Shown: positions 21,007 through 33,398, counted from the stretch's first letter. The stretch is DNA of 64,000 nucleotides from Hippopus hippopus (GCA_946811185.2 OX328102.1:18229194-18293193); one strand, 5' to 3'. Notes: generated by a model not told the origin, from the sequence alone. Translations and numbers: made by a program.

Positions 21007-22286
21007 CAAGAGGGCCATGATGGCCATGTATCACTCCACTGGCTAATAAGTAAAACCCCTACACGCAAAACATTACAATACATGGCCGATTGGTTTCGAA
21101 CTAGAAGACAAACAGAAATTATGACCCCAGGGCAAAGCCATGTTTAACCACAGAGCTATAATTACTTGAGTCCTGGTAGAGGTCCACAAGATAAAGCCAA
21201 ATACCAAATAATACAAGTCTAGAATGAGTGGTAATGAAAAAGGTGATTTTCAAAGCTTCCTAAATAGAAGGCCCTGTAAAAAATGAGATCCCTGAGACAG
21301 GGTTACATTTGGTAGCCCTAGGCATTATGGTTAGCAACATGAAGATTTCTAAAGCTTTCACCATATAAGCCCATGTAAAACTTGTGACCCCTGGAATGGG
21401 GGCCAAACTTGACCCCAGGGCTATAATTTGGGTCCCCTTGGTAGAGGCCCACTAGATAAAGCTAAATGCAAAATTTGGTAGCCCTAGCCCTTATGGTTAG
21501 GTACAAGATTTTTAAAGTTTTTCCTACATAAGCCCATGTAAAACTTGAGACCCCCGGGGCGAAGCAAATTTTTACCCCAGGACTATAATTTGGGCACTCT
21601 TGGTAGAGGCCCACTAGATAAAGCTACATGCAAAATTTGGTAGCCCTAAGCCTAATGGCTTGGTACAGGAAGATTTCTAAAAATTTCACTATATAAGCCC
21701 ATGAAAAACTTGTGACCCCCTGGGACGGGGTCAAATTCGACCCCAGGACTATAATTTGGGCACTCTTGGTAGAGGCCCACTAGATAAAGCTACATGCAAA
21801 ATTTGGTAGCCCTAAGCCTAATGGCTTGGTACAGGTAGATTTCTAAAATTTTCACTATGTAAGCCCATGTTAAACTTGTGAACCCCCCCCCCCCACAGGG
21901 CTGGGCCAATTTTGACCCCAGGGCTATAATTTGAAGAAACCTGGTAGAGGTCTAGCAGATAAAGCTACATGGCAAATTTGGTAGCCCTAGGCCTTTTGAT
22001 TTCAGACAAGAAGATTTTCAAAGATTTTCAATATTTTTCAGTTTTGTTGCCATGGCAACTAGTTTTTTTGAAGGAATCAAATTATTTCAAAAAATTCTGA
22101 AGAGGACCATGGCAGGATCATTTTTCTGAAGTTTCATCAAAATTGGATGGGTAGTTTCAGAGAAGAAGATGTTTGAAATAAAAGTTAACACATGCATGGA
22201 CGGATGCACACACGCACGGATGCACGCACGCACGACGGACACTGGGCCATGACATAAGCCTGCTGATCTTCAGCCAGTGGAGCTAA
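21007..22286 (+). mobile_element. element A copy 2, Helitron-like (1280 bp)
   Basis: Starts CAAGAGGGCCATGATGGCCA and ends with a weakened hairpin CTGATCTTCAGCCAG, then TGGAGCTAA. It holds about five copies of the 165-bp unit, one with a run of 11 C at about 21884, and a (CACGCACGGATG)-type stretch before the 3' end. Same layout as 1551-2608. Confidence 0.8.
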
Positions 22287-22293
22287 AAATGTT

Positions 22294-22470
22294 GACTTCA
22301 TACAAAAAGCATTTACACCCAACAATTTAGATGCCCCTATAATGATGAGACTTGTCTTGAAAAGGGTAAAAAACATTTCTGGAAAAGTTTAAAATGTTGG
22401 TAACCAGAACTGTAGACTTTTCCGATTATGTTTTCAAAAGCCCTGTCTCTCAGTGTCATTAAAGCAGTCC
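22294..22470 (+). mobile_element. M1 element, decayed, interrupted by a hAT-like element
   Basis: Arm A is recognisable from CAAAAAGCATTTACACCCAA. The stem is shortened (TTAAAATGTTGGTAACCAGA). Arm B runs to CAGTGTCATTAAAGCAGTCC and resumes after 23299, ending near 23337 (GGTATACTGTTAA). Confidence 0.6.
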
Positions 22471-23299
22471 CATAGGGGTCCGTAGTTTGACTCCTGTCAC
22501 CCATAGACTAAAACAAGGGATTTAACTGTATGCAGCCCGTTACTCGCCCCCGGCTACAAAAAAACAACGTATCTTTTCTACCCCATCAGTTATTCTCCTA
22601 ATTTTTTCTACAGCTGAGAGCTAAAACATTTTTCTACCAGAAAAACACAACTGTTTGTCAGTGGCTAATGCAGTCTGGCTGATACATTCGCTCGAACTTG
22701 TAAACTCGCTCAAAAATCTTCGCCATTGACACGGGTTCGTACATTCGATACTGACGTTCGCGCATATTAACCAATGAAATTTCTCATTCCAAACAGTGTC
22801 ACCGTACTGTCACGTGACAAAAAGGTGTGAGCAGCTGTACGAAATTTCATTGGTTGAATTCACAACTGTTAGTACATATCAACCGATGAAATTTCTCGTT
22901 TCAAACAATGTCACATGACAGAAGATGGCTGCAGCTGTTCGAAATAAGAACGTGGATCACAAATTCAACGAATTCTGAGGCGTTTCGTCGTTATTGAAGA
23001 TAAAGACTATAGGTCAGTGTATTTTTAAACATGTTTAAAGGGTGGGTGCCGCTAATGCTGCATTTCATTGGATCTAAAGTGCATTTTATATCTTGAAAAC
23101 GGATGTACGAACCCGTGTCAATGGCGCAGATTTTTGAGCGAGTTTACAAGTTCGAGCAAATGTAGGAGAATAACTGATGGGGTAGAAAAGATATGTTGTT
23201 TTTTGTAACCGGGGGCGAGTAACGGACTGCATACAGTTAAATCCCTTGTTTATAATATATAGTCTATGGGTGCCAGGAATAAAACTACGGACCCCTATG
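22471..23299. mobile_element. hAT-like fold-back element (829 bp)
   Basis: Long inverted repeats of about 200 bp start CATAGGGGTCCGTAGTTT and end AAACTACGGACCCCTATG. The flanks carry an exact 8-bp duplication AGCAGTCC (22463-22470 and 23300-23307), the hallmark of hAT transposition. Internal repeats include GAAATTTCTCATTCCAAACA and its relatives. No transposase frame. Confidence 0.82.
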
Positions 23300-23538
23300 A
23301 GCAGTCCCTATGGTTTGGTATACTGTTAACCCCTCCAAACACTTCAACAACAAAAAGACTATATAGACATGTTCATCAGGTACGTTCCCTTTGTCAAACA
23401 CTACCACATTTCCTGAAAAGTTTTGAAAAGCTTCCTCCCTTGGTTTCATTTAATACATGGGATTATTCGGCAAACAGTTTATCCCTGAACTTCAGATCAA
23501 CAGGAACAAGTCACTGTTTGCCCACCACAGACTGAATA

Positions 23539-23751
23539 TTAACCCTAGGAGTGCCTGTCTCGATTATATAGTAGCTTTTGCGGCCAGTGTAGATCAAGAT
23601 TAGACTGCATAAAATGTGCAGTCTGATCTTTGATCTACGCTGTCCGCTTTGTTGAGACATTCTGTACAAGAGCAACCTTGAAATCACAATTATTTGTTTT
23701 ATTCTATGACAGAAAAGATTGGTTTGGTTTATTCAGTGCTCTAAGGGTTGA
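23539..23751 (+). mobile_element. M2 element
   Basis: Starts TTAACCCTAGGAGTGCC and ends GCTCTAAGGGTTGA. The stem GTGTAGATCAAGATTAGACT pairs with AGTCTGATCTTTGATCTACG. Confidence 0.7.
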
Positions 23752-24054
23752 TCAGGGACATTCCACATTCCCCCTGTCAGACACCACTATTGCTATCTAG
23801 GATGCACTGGCCCTGCCCTCTATAAATGTCAAAAAACTGGTGTAGAAGTTCAGTCATGTTGATTTATAGTTCTACATCATTGCTACCAATGAACCTCTTT
23901 TTTCAGTCAAAACCTAGAAGTTAGTGCTTAGCTACCACAGAAGCAGTAATGCATAATACATGAATATATCACAGCACTGATTCAATTTTTCATTCTGCAG
24001 GCAAGTTTTAGATCTACTATAAATCATCACAAATTCCAACATATAAAGAACAAG
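23752..24054. other. no gene seen
   Basis: Unique-looking sequence without open frames of note. Confidence 0.5.
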
Positions 24055-24135
24055 GTGGTGTCTGTGGTTGTGAGGTAAACTGTTCAGGCCTCATACTTAT
24101 AAGGTTCTGAGTTCCATACCCAGAGCAGGACCTGA
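24055..24135 (+). repeat. possible tRNA-derived SINE head, decayed
   Basis: GTGTCTGTGGTTGTGAGG resembles box A and GGTTCTGAGTTCCATACCC box B, about 35 bp apart. Confidence 0.35.
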
Positions 24136-25848
24136 TGTCAACTTTAGGATTGTTTATTGGCCCACACATTTGGCATGAGTACTAGTATAGTTTCTAAAAA
24201 AAAAAAAAACCACAGTGGGAAAGGAAAACACTGTTTGTTACAAGCAATTGCTCTTTTTGCCATAGTGCTTTCAAAAGTAATATAACAGGGCATGATGAGC
24301 CATATTTGCAGGGCTGTAGAAACAGGCAGCATTAGGGGAGGCTTAGTCCCCCTCCCCTCAATAACCTGGGAAATGTTTAAAAGCTTGGAAACTCGTAAAA
24401 TTGACAATTCTTTACCTCTTTCGATCAAACAAAAATGTAAAAACGTATTCATTAAAAGGAAAAAAAAAATCTGCCTTGGCATTTTTCTCAGATTATCATT
24501 GACCCTAGAAAACAGTGAAGTGTTCAATACAATTTAATCATACAAAATTGGAATTGCATAGTTTTCTTTGCCTTCCCCCCTCCTCATCTGAAAATCCTTT
24601 TTAGAGGCCTGTTTGTACAGTACTAATTTAACTTTGCACATGATAATGACATAAGGTGTTTCTGCAGGCAAGGTAGATCTTTATAATGATTATTTATCTA
24701 AGCTACCTGATAATCAAGGCACAGCCTCCAAACAATCATTTTTCAACACCTTAAACAAAGATTCTTGCACTTGGTGGGAAAAACTGAATTAGCACATGAC
24801 TCTCCCAAAGAAGTCATGACAAAAAAAATAATTTGTTTTATGATACTGCTTGATAAGTCAAGGTAACTAATCAACACTTACCAGTACCCAGGTGTTATGA
24901 TGATAGAAAATCTAATTAAGAATTTCTCAACATGGTGTTTTAGCTGTGCTGTTTGCAAAGTTACCATGACACTGTCATATTAAACAACAAAGTAATAAAT
25001 AATAGGTAATATAGTAATAAACTATATAATATCAGTATCCTACAAAGATTTAGATAAGCCTTGTTTCATTAATAGTTATCCTACCCTTGGCAAATAAGAA
25101 TGTATATGGTAAAGAGTGCATAAATAGAGATCAGCCTGCACCTATGTTTGGCCAGTAGGAAGAGGAATGGGGATGTGGGCAGGGGGGGTGGGGGGCGCAC
25201 TGAGAGAGTACAGGAGTTTGGGAGTACAGGGATTACCCGCTCATTCTTTACCACAGAGTATATAAAAGAAATGACAAGATTACAGTGAGTATATAACTTG
25301 TGTGTACAGCTCTCTGTTGCAAAAAGCATGCCTTTTGACGTCAATGACAGTTTTGATATTGGCATCATCATGATTGTCATATTTTACCCTGATAGATCTG
25401 TCATTCCAGCTTATTATATTCAAGACTGCTGCCACCAATCACATTTTGCATCTCACAACACTGTATGTGCAGTCTGATCTTATGTTGTATACTCTTCTTC
25501 TGGCACTCTGCATTTTCTATTCTTCCAATTTTTTCTCAACCCTTTCACATACAAATCCCATGATTTGAGGCACAATCAATTACCATAATCTGCCATCTGC
25601 AAATGCTTTAAACTGGGATTTATTTCAAAATTTTGTTGTCTGTTAAAATGTTAATTAGCCTGTACACCTATGAGAACATTCCAAAGTATTCTCAGTCATA
25701 CAGTGCATTCTACTATCCATTTTTTTCAGGTAATTAAGTAATTATTGGGCCAGTTTGCTCACATTCTATCTTAGAGTTTTACACAAGAGTAACAGTACGG
25801 GGTGTTTGACAGTGGAACATGTCATTTTCATCTTGTAAGGCATCAGTG
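24136..25848. other. no gene seen
   Basis: Opposed frames at 24144-24537 and 25081-25568 overlap each other, lack motifs and follow low-complexity runs. A G-rich run (AGGGGGGGTGGGGGGCG) lies near 25180, an M1 arm-A remnant at about 25545-25645, and the first copy of a 170-bp triplicated segment at 25672-25830. Confidence 0.5.
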
Positions 25849-26069
25849 CTAAATGCTTTACCATACAACAATATTTCAGACTTATCCAAATTGAACGCGT
25901 TTTCAGACGACAAAATAAAAATGACTCAAAAATTAAAATTTGTCTTTGAAAGGGTAGAATACGTTGTTGGAAAAGGAGAAAATGCTTGTTACCAGCATTT
26001 TCTCCTTTTCCTACTATGTTTTCAAAAGCCTTCTTTTTAGGGATAAAGTAGGGACTGCGTAGTAAAGGG
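25849..26069 (+). mobile_element. M1 element, arm A left
   Basis: Full length. Stem GGAAAAGGAGAAAATGCTTG / TTACCAGCATTTTCTCCTTT. Ends GTAGTAAAGGGTCGAA. Confidence 0.8.
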
Positions 26070-26640
26070 TCGAAGGAGATATTGCCCAACAATGAACACA
26101 ATTCTTATAGCAATTTTCATATGTTGGCTTAAGTGCAAGAAACTCCCCAAACATTCTCAGCTGTACAGTGTATCCTACTATCTATTGTTTTTGGGTAATC
26201 CAGTGATTATTGTGACAGTTTGCTGGCATTGTATCTAAAACGTTTCTCACAAGAGTATCAGTGAGGGCATTCAACAGTGGAACAAGTACATTTCACCTTT
26301 AAAGATACATCTTTAAAGCCACAGAGTAAACAAACACTATTAAAACTTGACAGTGTGTAGAATCTAGATAGCTGTGTAAAACATAGATAAAAAAATCTTT
26401 AAAAGGTGTATTGGATAAAGAAACTTGGGGGATTTGTCTTTAATTTAAACCTGAAACTTAGGTTGTGATGTCTTTGGATAGCCTCCAGAGAATTAAATGC
26501 ATTTTCGATCCGTCTTAATCTGCAACTTTGCAAACTGTCAGGGGCAATATTTGGCATGAAAAAACAAGTGTGATCATAGTTTCATAAAATAAAGATGAAA
26601 TTGGTTAAAAAACTGGATGAAAGCAAGTAAAGATGTATCT

Positions 26641-26860
26641 TCAACTCTTTCCTTACCACTGATGACACAAGAAGCTTTTGTAGACAGTGTAGATCAAGAG
26701 CAGACTGCACAGAACATGCATTCTGATCTCTGATCTACTTTGTTCACCGAATGTATTCTAGATCATAACTGAACTGTCTCTTCGTCTCATCCGTGGAACT
26801 GTATTTGTAGCCATTCAAAACTACAAGTTACAATATTTATTTGGCAGTAAAAAGAGTTAA
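26641..26860 (+). mobile_element. M2 element, subfamily b
   Basis: Stem GACAGTGTAGATCAAGAGCA pairs with GATCTCTGATCTACTTTGTT. Ends TTGGCAGTAAAAAGAGTTAA. Confidence 0.65.
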
Positions 26861-27129
26861 GGTCACTGTAGTAGACAGTTTGGGACTACACTGTGACACG
26901 AGGAGACATTGCCCAACAGTTAACCTACTTTTGTCTGTAAAATATCTGGGTTGGTTAGCTTAAGGTGAGAACATTTTCATCTGTACAGTACATTGTACTA
27001 TCTATTGTTTTCAGGTAATCCAGTGATTATTGTGACAGTTTGCTGGCATCATATTCAAAATATTCTCTCACAACAGTATCAGTTCGGGCATTTGTTAGAG
27101 GAACATGTATATTTACACAATGCATTGAA

Positions 27130-27350
27130 TTAACTTGTTACCAAAAAACAAAATTTTGGACTGGACCATTTTGAAATCATTTACAGACATCATCTTAGGT
27201 ACAGCTTAAATGGTATTTGATAGGGAAAGAAGACATTATGGGAAGAGAAGAAAATGCTGGTTACCAGCATTTTCTTCTTTTCCTACAATGCTTTCAAAAA
27301 GCCTCCTCTTTCAGGGTCATGAAACTCTGAATTGTGTGGTAAAGAGTTAA
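27130..27350 (+). mobile_element. M1 element with matched stem changes
   Basis: TTAA at both ends. Both stems read GAAGAAAATGC (GAGAAGAAAATGCTGG and TTACCAGCATTTTCTTC) where the family has GGAGAAAATGC. Confidence 0.85.
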
Positions 27351-27827
27351 GGCTCCTGTGGTAGACATACAATTTGTGAAAACATTGAGGTAAAGGGAGC
27401 AAGTGCCTTTTAAAAGGACTAATTGTAACTCTGTGGTTTCCTCTAGATTTTCCATAGTAAGGCATCCAAAAATGAATTTTTTTATTACAATAAATGCTTG
27501 TCCTTTGTGTAATTTTTGATACTTTCGTAGGAATGTGTAAGGTCTGAGTAAATCTTTATTCCCTTGTTACAGTGGCATGCATCTAGAGTTTGTCACTAAA
27601 GTTTTTACTCAAACCTTAACAAAAAGTTGTAATGTTCAATTTCATTCACACACAAAGATGACTTAAAAAATCATGATCTAGATGAAAATACATGTACACA
27701 ATAGAATTATGTAGAGAACATTAGGATTGCCACACTTTTAGATAATTCTACTGCACAAAATTTATTTTCATGTTTGTCAAAGGGTATTTTTTAATTCATA
27801 AAAAGGGCTGTAATATATATGATCCTT
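27351..27827. other. no gene seen
   Basis: Unique-looking AT-rich sequence. Confidence 0.5.
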
Positions 27828-28077
27828 GCTCTGTGAAAAGGGGGGGGGGGGTCTAATGCATCAGCAAAAAAAAAAGTATAGACTCCCAGGCTGACCTGGG
27901 TCGATATTTTTTGTTTTTGTGAATTTTCTACATGTCATAGGACCAGTCTTCCTGCTAATTGAGACAGTTGTTAGACAAAATGGATTTTACAGATACATAA
28001 TTATGTGACGAATTGCTCAGTATAATGCAAAAAGACATCAATTAAACCCCTTTTACCAGAATGCCTCTCATATACAT
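27828..28077. mobile_element. M3 element, diverged
   Basis: CTTGCTCTGTGAAAAGG followed by a run of 11 G. Core hairpin reduced to CCCAGGCTGACCTGGG. The GTTAGACAAAATGGATTTTA and TTATGTGACGAATTGCT landmarks are present. Confidence 0.65.
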
Positions 28078-28100
28078 GTAACATGCTGCATGAATTTAAA

Positions 28101-28444
28101 CAAGAGCACCACATGCCAGTGCCAATGCTCCACTACAGCTGCTTGATTTTCATTGGAAATTTTAAGTTGAAAACGGGGCACAACTGTGTCAAATATACTT
28201 TGATGGTTACCTGGCCTTGTTACATAGTTTCCCTTTTTGATTGTTTACAACTTGTCCAAGTTTGAAGCAAATATCTTCAGTAATAACAGCCATATCATAA
28301 AATGTCAAAGTTTTCACACAACAATACAGACATCAATGACGCAGATAACAACCCAGAAATCTAACTTGCAGATGACGACAGTGATGCTGACGATGCCGGA
28401 GCTATGACAATACCTCAATGTTTTTTCAAAAACAGCCTAGCTAA
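28101..28444 (+). mobile_element. element D copy 1, Helitron-like
   Basis: Starts CAAGAGCACCACATGCCAGT and ends AGCCTAGCTAA. Landmarks TGATGGTTACCTGGCC, ATATCTTCAGTAATAACAG and GGAGCTATGACAATACC recur in the two other copies. The CAAGAG start and GCTAA end match elements A and C. Confidence 0.55.
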
Positions 28445-28456
28445 AAATGTGCAAGA

Positions 28457-28540
28457 CGGTTATTTCTGTGAATAGTTCAATTGGTAGAGCCATTGAGCTA
28501 TCCTTTTGAAGGTGGTTGGTTGAAATCCCAATAGAAGTCA
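28457..28540 (+). repeat. tRNA-derived SINE head
   Basis: Box A-like TAGTTCAATTGGTAGAGCC and box B-like GGTTGAAATCCC at tRNA spacing, followed by a poly-C run. Confidence 0.5.
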
Positions 28541-28559
28541 GTTGTGTATGAATTCCCCC

Positions 28560-29263
28560 CCCCCCCCCAACTGTAAATTAACAGTCATATCCCAATGGTT
28601 TTCCAAACAAAACATCAACTTTCTTTAAAAAAAAAAATTGTTTTGGTTAAAATACAGTTTTATGCAGCTTTGAAGATCCATGCCATTGTCATTTTTCCCC
28701 TCTTTCTTTTTTCCATTTTCTTTAAGAGGGTAAAGAATCATCAAGGGTAAGTGAAAAAATCATAGAAATCAGTAATATCAAATTGATAACTGATAAGGCA
28801 CATTTTTGTTTACAAAATTTCTGTATTAAAAATAGCTCAAGCTAAAAAAAAAAAGGAGGAGAGATGCTTGCGCATGGCAGGAAGTACACAAAATATCAAA
28901 GATGGTGTTAACAAACAGGATTGAACCAAGCAATGGAAATACTTCCGGTAAATATATTTTCTGCAGTCTGTTAATTTTAAGACTTCCCTGCAGTATGCAA
29001 ATTACTTCACACCTCATTACCATATTTTGGGTCTTGCCTCAAAATATGCATACATGGGTTTTTCCATAATTATCCATAATTGTGGGTTTTTCCATAATTA
29101 TCCTATTTAAAGCTTCAGTGAAGTATACAATGTTCTGGTATCTTTTTTGAAACTATTGTCAATTTGACTCCTTGCCCTAATTTCTTTGTCAAATTTTGCC
29201 ATCAAAGACAACATGGGGCTTGAAGCTGGACACTGGACTTTTTACAACAAAAATAGGAATCCT
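28560..29263. other. no gene seen
   Basis: Poly-pyrimidine and A runs, plus a short direct repeat of GGGTTTTTCCATAATTATCC at about 29056-29103. Confidence 0.5.
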
Positions 29264-29490
29264 TTAACTCTTTACCACACCATCTAGAGTTTTAACGACC
29301 CCGAAGAAAGAGCCTGTTGAAAACCTTGTAAGAAAATGCTGGTAACCAGCATTTTCTCCTTTTCCCACAAACTTTTGTACACTTTCAGAGACCATCATTT
29401 CAGATACTGTGGACACAAATACTAGTATGTTGTCTGCAAATGCTTTCAGTTTTGACTAGTCTAAAATTTTGTCGTTTGGTAAACAGTTAA
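29264..29490 (-). mobile_element. M1 element, arm B left
   Basis: TTAA at both ends. The left stem has lost about 14 bp (CTTGTAAGAAAATGCTGG), the right stem is whole. Confidence 0.8.
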
Positions 29491-30197
29491 GGTACATCTA
29501 TACTTGTTTTCAGCCAATTTTAAACCCATTTCATCCTTAGCTTATGACACTATAATCATTCTTGTATTTTCATGCCAAATGTTGCCCCTGATAGCTGCAA
29601 GGTGACACAGATTACGAAGGATACAAAATGCATTTCATGTTTTGAAAGCCTTCAAAGTAATCGCTGTTATTGTTTCTGGTTTTAAATGAGGACAAATCCC
29701 TTGAGTTTTCCCATCCCTTACACCATATTTATTGGTAACTTATGTACGGTTACACAGCTATAATTAGCCATTCTACACACTTTAAAATTTTAAGTTTTTT
29801 CTCTAGCAGTAAGGATGTATCCTTAACTAGCTGATGTAACACTATTTTACAGAAACTTTTAAAATAGAAGCTTAAAATGAAGACCATAACCAGACTGCAA
29901 GCTAGGTGCAGGACGATTGCAGTCCACACTCCCCACAAAGATCATTCATGAAAGGATAAGAGCTACAGCTGATGAACGACCCCAAATTACAAACTCTCCA
30001 AGTTTCCATCTTATTTGAGTTATTGCTCCTGGTGTTATCTTATCAACCAATCTTACCATAAACTTCATCAAATCCTTGGGCTGATGAACAATATGGACAT
30101 TTCTAGTCCATTGATCCTTTCCAGCACAAAAAAATTTTAGACTTGATAAAAGCATTTTGTAGAGAATATATTGTACAGGTATTACAGACAATGTAGA
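29491..30197. other. no gene seen
   Basis: The minus-strand frames at 29750-30191 have no family features. Confidence 0.5.
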
Positions 30198-30420
30198 TTA
30201 ACTCTTTACCAAACAATCCTGAGTTCTAATGACCCTTAGGTACAATCCTTTTGAAAACAATGTGGGAAAGGAGAAAATGCTGGTAACCAGTATTTTCTCC
30301 TTTTCCCACAATGTTTTCTACCCTTCCAAAGATGAATTTTATCTATTGACCCTCAGGTTACTGTCTGCAAATTTTTTCAATTTGGACAAGTCTAAAATTT
30401 TGTTGTTTGGTCAGGAGTAA
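30198..30420 (-). mobile_element. M1 element, arm B left
   Basis: Starts TTAACTCTTTACCAAACAAT. Right end decayed to TCAGGAGTAA. Confidence 0.8.
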
Positions 30421-30469
30421 AGCATTTGTAATGGATATGAATCTAAGCCAAATAGATGGATACTCTTGG

Positions 30470-30676
30470 AATTTATACTTGTCTAAACTGAAAACCTTTG
30501 CAGATGGCAATTTAAATTTGGCTAAAAATTATGGAAATGGTCTTGGATAGGGTAGAAAACATTGTGGGTATAGGAGAAAATGTTGGTTACCACCATTTTC
30601 TCCTTTTCCCACAATGTTTTCGAAAGGTTTCCTCCTCAGAGTCATTAAAACTCAGAATTGTGTGATAGAGGGTTTA
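30470..30676 (+). mobile_element. M1 element, arm A left, left tip lost
   Basis: Stem GGAGAAAATGTTGGTTACCA / CCATTTTCTCCTTTTCCCAC. Ends GTGTGATAGAGGGTTTA. Confidence 0.7.
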
Positions 30677-30759
30677 TTTACATTGTCCATATATTAGAGC
30701 GCAAAATACACCAAACAGACATTTTCAGTCTAGGAACAAGACCTGACTATTGCTCTTGT

Positions 30760-30890
30760 CCAGAACATCTGATCAAAGCAGACAGTGTAGATCAATAGAC
30801 TACACAATGTTGTCCAATCTGATCTTGGTCTACACTGCTCACAAAGGCAACTTTGTGAAAGACACTTTAACTCTTTCATTACTGAATAAA
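30760..30890 (+). mobile_element. M2 element, partial
   Basis: GACAGTGTAGATCAATAGAC and GATCTTGGTCTACACTGCTC form the stem. The termini could not be placed. Confidence 0.55.
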
Positions 30891-30949
30891 TAATTACATT
30901 TTTTCAAAGGATACAAATACAGGTGCAAGATCAAGACAGAGTTCAGTCA

Positions 30950-31247
30950 TAACTCTTTACCAAACGACATAATTTTAGAGGAGTCCAAATTGGAAGCATT
31001 TGCAGATGACAAAATTAATGTGACTCAGACTTTGAAATTTTTTTGGGGAAGCGACCCTGAGAAGTTGGTCTTATGAAAACATTGTGAAAAAGGGAGAAAA
31101 TGCTGGTAAGCAGCATTTTCTCCTTTTCCCACCGTGCATTCAAGACTATCTGATACAAATCCCATCATTTGTGCCATCTAAATTTTGTCTGAAAGCGCTT
31201 TCAAACTGGACCCATCTAAAATATTGTTGTTTGGGAAAGCATTAAAC
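30950..31247. mobile_element. M1 element, chimeric A-B-A
   Basis: Arm A left runs to about 31040 and then switches to arm B (GCGACCCTGAGAAGTTGGTC). The hairpin follows and the right side is arm A again. It is longer than normal (about 298 bp). Confidence 0.7.
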
Positions 31248-32524
31248 ACAAGATAAAAAAAAAATTCTGATCATACTAAATATTATTGAAGTATGATTCC
31301 ACATAATGTCAGCGATATTTTTACCTGATATTTAAATATCTAAATCTAGACATTCTGCAACAGTAAGTTATGCTTGGAGTTATTACAGTGATTCATAAGT
31401 TGTAAGTAATTTATACTGGTTATATACTGCCTGAAATCTTAAATAAGAACAATAAATATCCAGGGACTTCCACCAAAATTGCTTTTTTACTTGTTCCAAA
31501 GAAAAAATCTGATAACAAAGGACATACATCAATAGTTAATGATATATTTGACATAAATGGAAAATTTATCCCTTACCCGATCTATACCCTTGCAGCATTG
31601 AACCAAGATCTAAGTTCTTGGGAAGATAAAGATCAGACAGAACAAAATGTACAGTCTGATTTAGGATCTACACTGTCCCCTGCTTTGGCAGATAATGAGA
31701 AAAAAGCAGCTTTGAAACTACAATATCTGCATATTTAGTGCCACTAGGTTTACATTCTTTTTCAACTTTACAACTGACCTTTGGCTCACAGCTTCATGCA
31801 TTTTTGCAAAAATTGTGTATCAGACTGCCTATTAGATCAAAGAGTGATCTTTGATATACACTTTCTTTCATGAGATATTCTCACAAAAAAAAAAACATTA
31901 AAACTGAAATAATTTTGGTCCTTTTTTTAGACTGTAAATATCTATTTTTAGACTGGCAAATGTTAGTCTATTGCCACTGAGAGTAAGCCAGATTCAAATA
32001 TAAACAATAAAACCAATAGAAGCTAAATTCTGACCGCAAAAAAAAAAAATTCAATCTTTTAATGTTGACATGAACTACAAAATCTCTATCACTCCAATTT
32101 CAACAATGTCTACTAACAAAGTAATAGTCTGAACAAGATCTCATCTATAACATACAAGATGTTTGCTGATATGTAAATCAAGTCAGTGACCTATGCATAT
32201 CAGGCTCTTCTTTACTTTTTCATCCTCCTGTTTTTCAAGGGTGTTGTAAGTCTCATCTAGCTACAAGTTCGTCCAACAAATAAGAAAGTGAAATATTTTG
32301 GAAAGTTCATCTAAAAGCGAACTCTAGAAAGTCTTCAAATGTCAAATGATCAAACTGATATATTCTTATTTGCTTCTTTCAATTAATTAAAGGTCAACAA
32401 ACAGAATTTATCCATAGAATTTTCTATTATGACAAGTAAATGGCTGTGATCATTGGGTAGTGTCAACACAGTGAACCGGATGCAACACAATCACTGGATG
32501 ATACCTGGCCAAACCAGATCAGAC
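31248..32524. other. no gene seen; M2 remnants
   Basis: Decayed M2 stems at about 31618-31685 and 31815-31868. The rest is A/T-rich and unassigned. Confidence 0.5.
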
Positions 32525-32736
32525 TTAATCCTTGGGCTGATAAGCTCGACTCACTGACCTTTTGCAGACAGAGTAGATCAAGATCAGACTGCACAGAACG
32601 TGCAATCTGATCTTTGATCTACAGTCTGATAAGGACATTTTCTGCCCCTCCCCACATACCTTTAAAATAGCAAAATTTGAGTTTTTATAATCGGTTCGAA
32701 ATTTTCATTTCACTTATTTAGCAGGATGTGGGTTAA
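32525..32736 (+). mobile_element. M2 element, full length
   Basis: TTAA at both ends. The left part CTCGACTCACTGACCTTTTG, the hairpin around 32570-32622 and the right end TTTAGCAGGATGTGGGTTAA are all present. Confidence 0.78.
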
Positions 32737-33114
32737 TAACCTGGTTGAGTGGGTTTGACCTAATAACCCTCTTGGACCATTTTTCTTCAATCTAGTATGA
32801 AGCAACCACATTTTATTTTTACTAAAGCAGCTTATTCTGCCTTTGCTAGTCTCTCAGGACTTTCAGTACTTTGATGTTTATTTGGCACTGTAAGGATTTA
32901 CCAATTATTTTGAAAATTCTTGTAGATACACCCAGTAACCCTCCATTTACTCTTCTTACTAGTATTCTGAGATTTTGAAGGCACCACTGAACAAGATCAG
33001 ACTTTTTAAGGTTCTTCGTTATACCCTGTTTATATAAAGGGAAAGACTTTGGTATTTTCAATATTTGGTCAATCCTACAAACAGAAAATACCAAAAATAC
33101 TAAATGCATAATTA
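32737..33114. other. no gene seen
   Basis: A minus-strand frame of 87 codons at 32846-33109 has no recognisable motif and no splice context. Confidence 0.4.
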
Positions 33115-33303
33115 TTTACCAACCATTGCAAATGACATTCTAAGTCTAGTTCTCAAGAATTTTCCCAATTTCAGAGCAACACAATTTCTGATTGGCTAAA
33201 CCAAATGGCTACACCAAACGAATTTGGTTTAGCAAATCAGAAATTGTGCCACTTTCTAATTTTTGTGACAAGACTAAGAAAGCAATTTAGGATGGTTGGT
33301 AAA
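33115..33303. mobile_element. M4 fold-back element, uninterrupted copy
   Basis: Ends TTTACCAACCATTG and GATGGTTGGTAAA. Inner stem CAGAGCAACACAATTTCTGA / TTGGCTAAACC pairs with GGTTTAGCAAATCAGAAATT / GTGCCACTTTC. It supplies the intact form of the copy broken by mariner 3. Confidence 0.75.
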
Positions 33304-33398
33304 TACAAGGCTAAGTATAACAGTTGCAAAAATTTCAATCATGCTCTCATGGTATGAACTCTACTTTTTCCCCTTTACACTGTTTGCTGCAGCCCTTA

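Larger units (their letters stand above)
25672..27125. repeat. three dispersed copies of a 170-190 bp segment
   Basis: Copies at about 25672-25830, 26124-26300 and 26958-27125 share CTACTATCxATTxTTTxxGG, GATTATTGTGACAGTTTGCTGG (first copy diverged) and a GGAACAxGTA end. The first and third are each followed at once by an M1. The second and third share an upstream GACATTGCCCAACA / GATATTGCCCAACA. Confidence 0.75.

Noticed and set aside
24144..24537. Opposed frames of 127 and 81 codons
   Set aside because: They overlap on opposite strands, contain A/T runs and have no motif or splice context.
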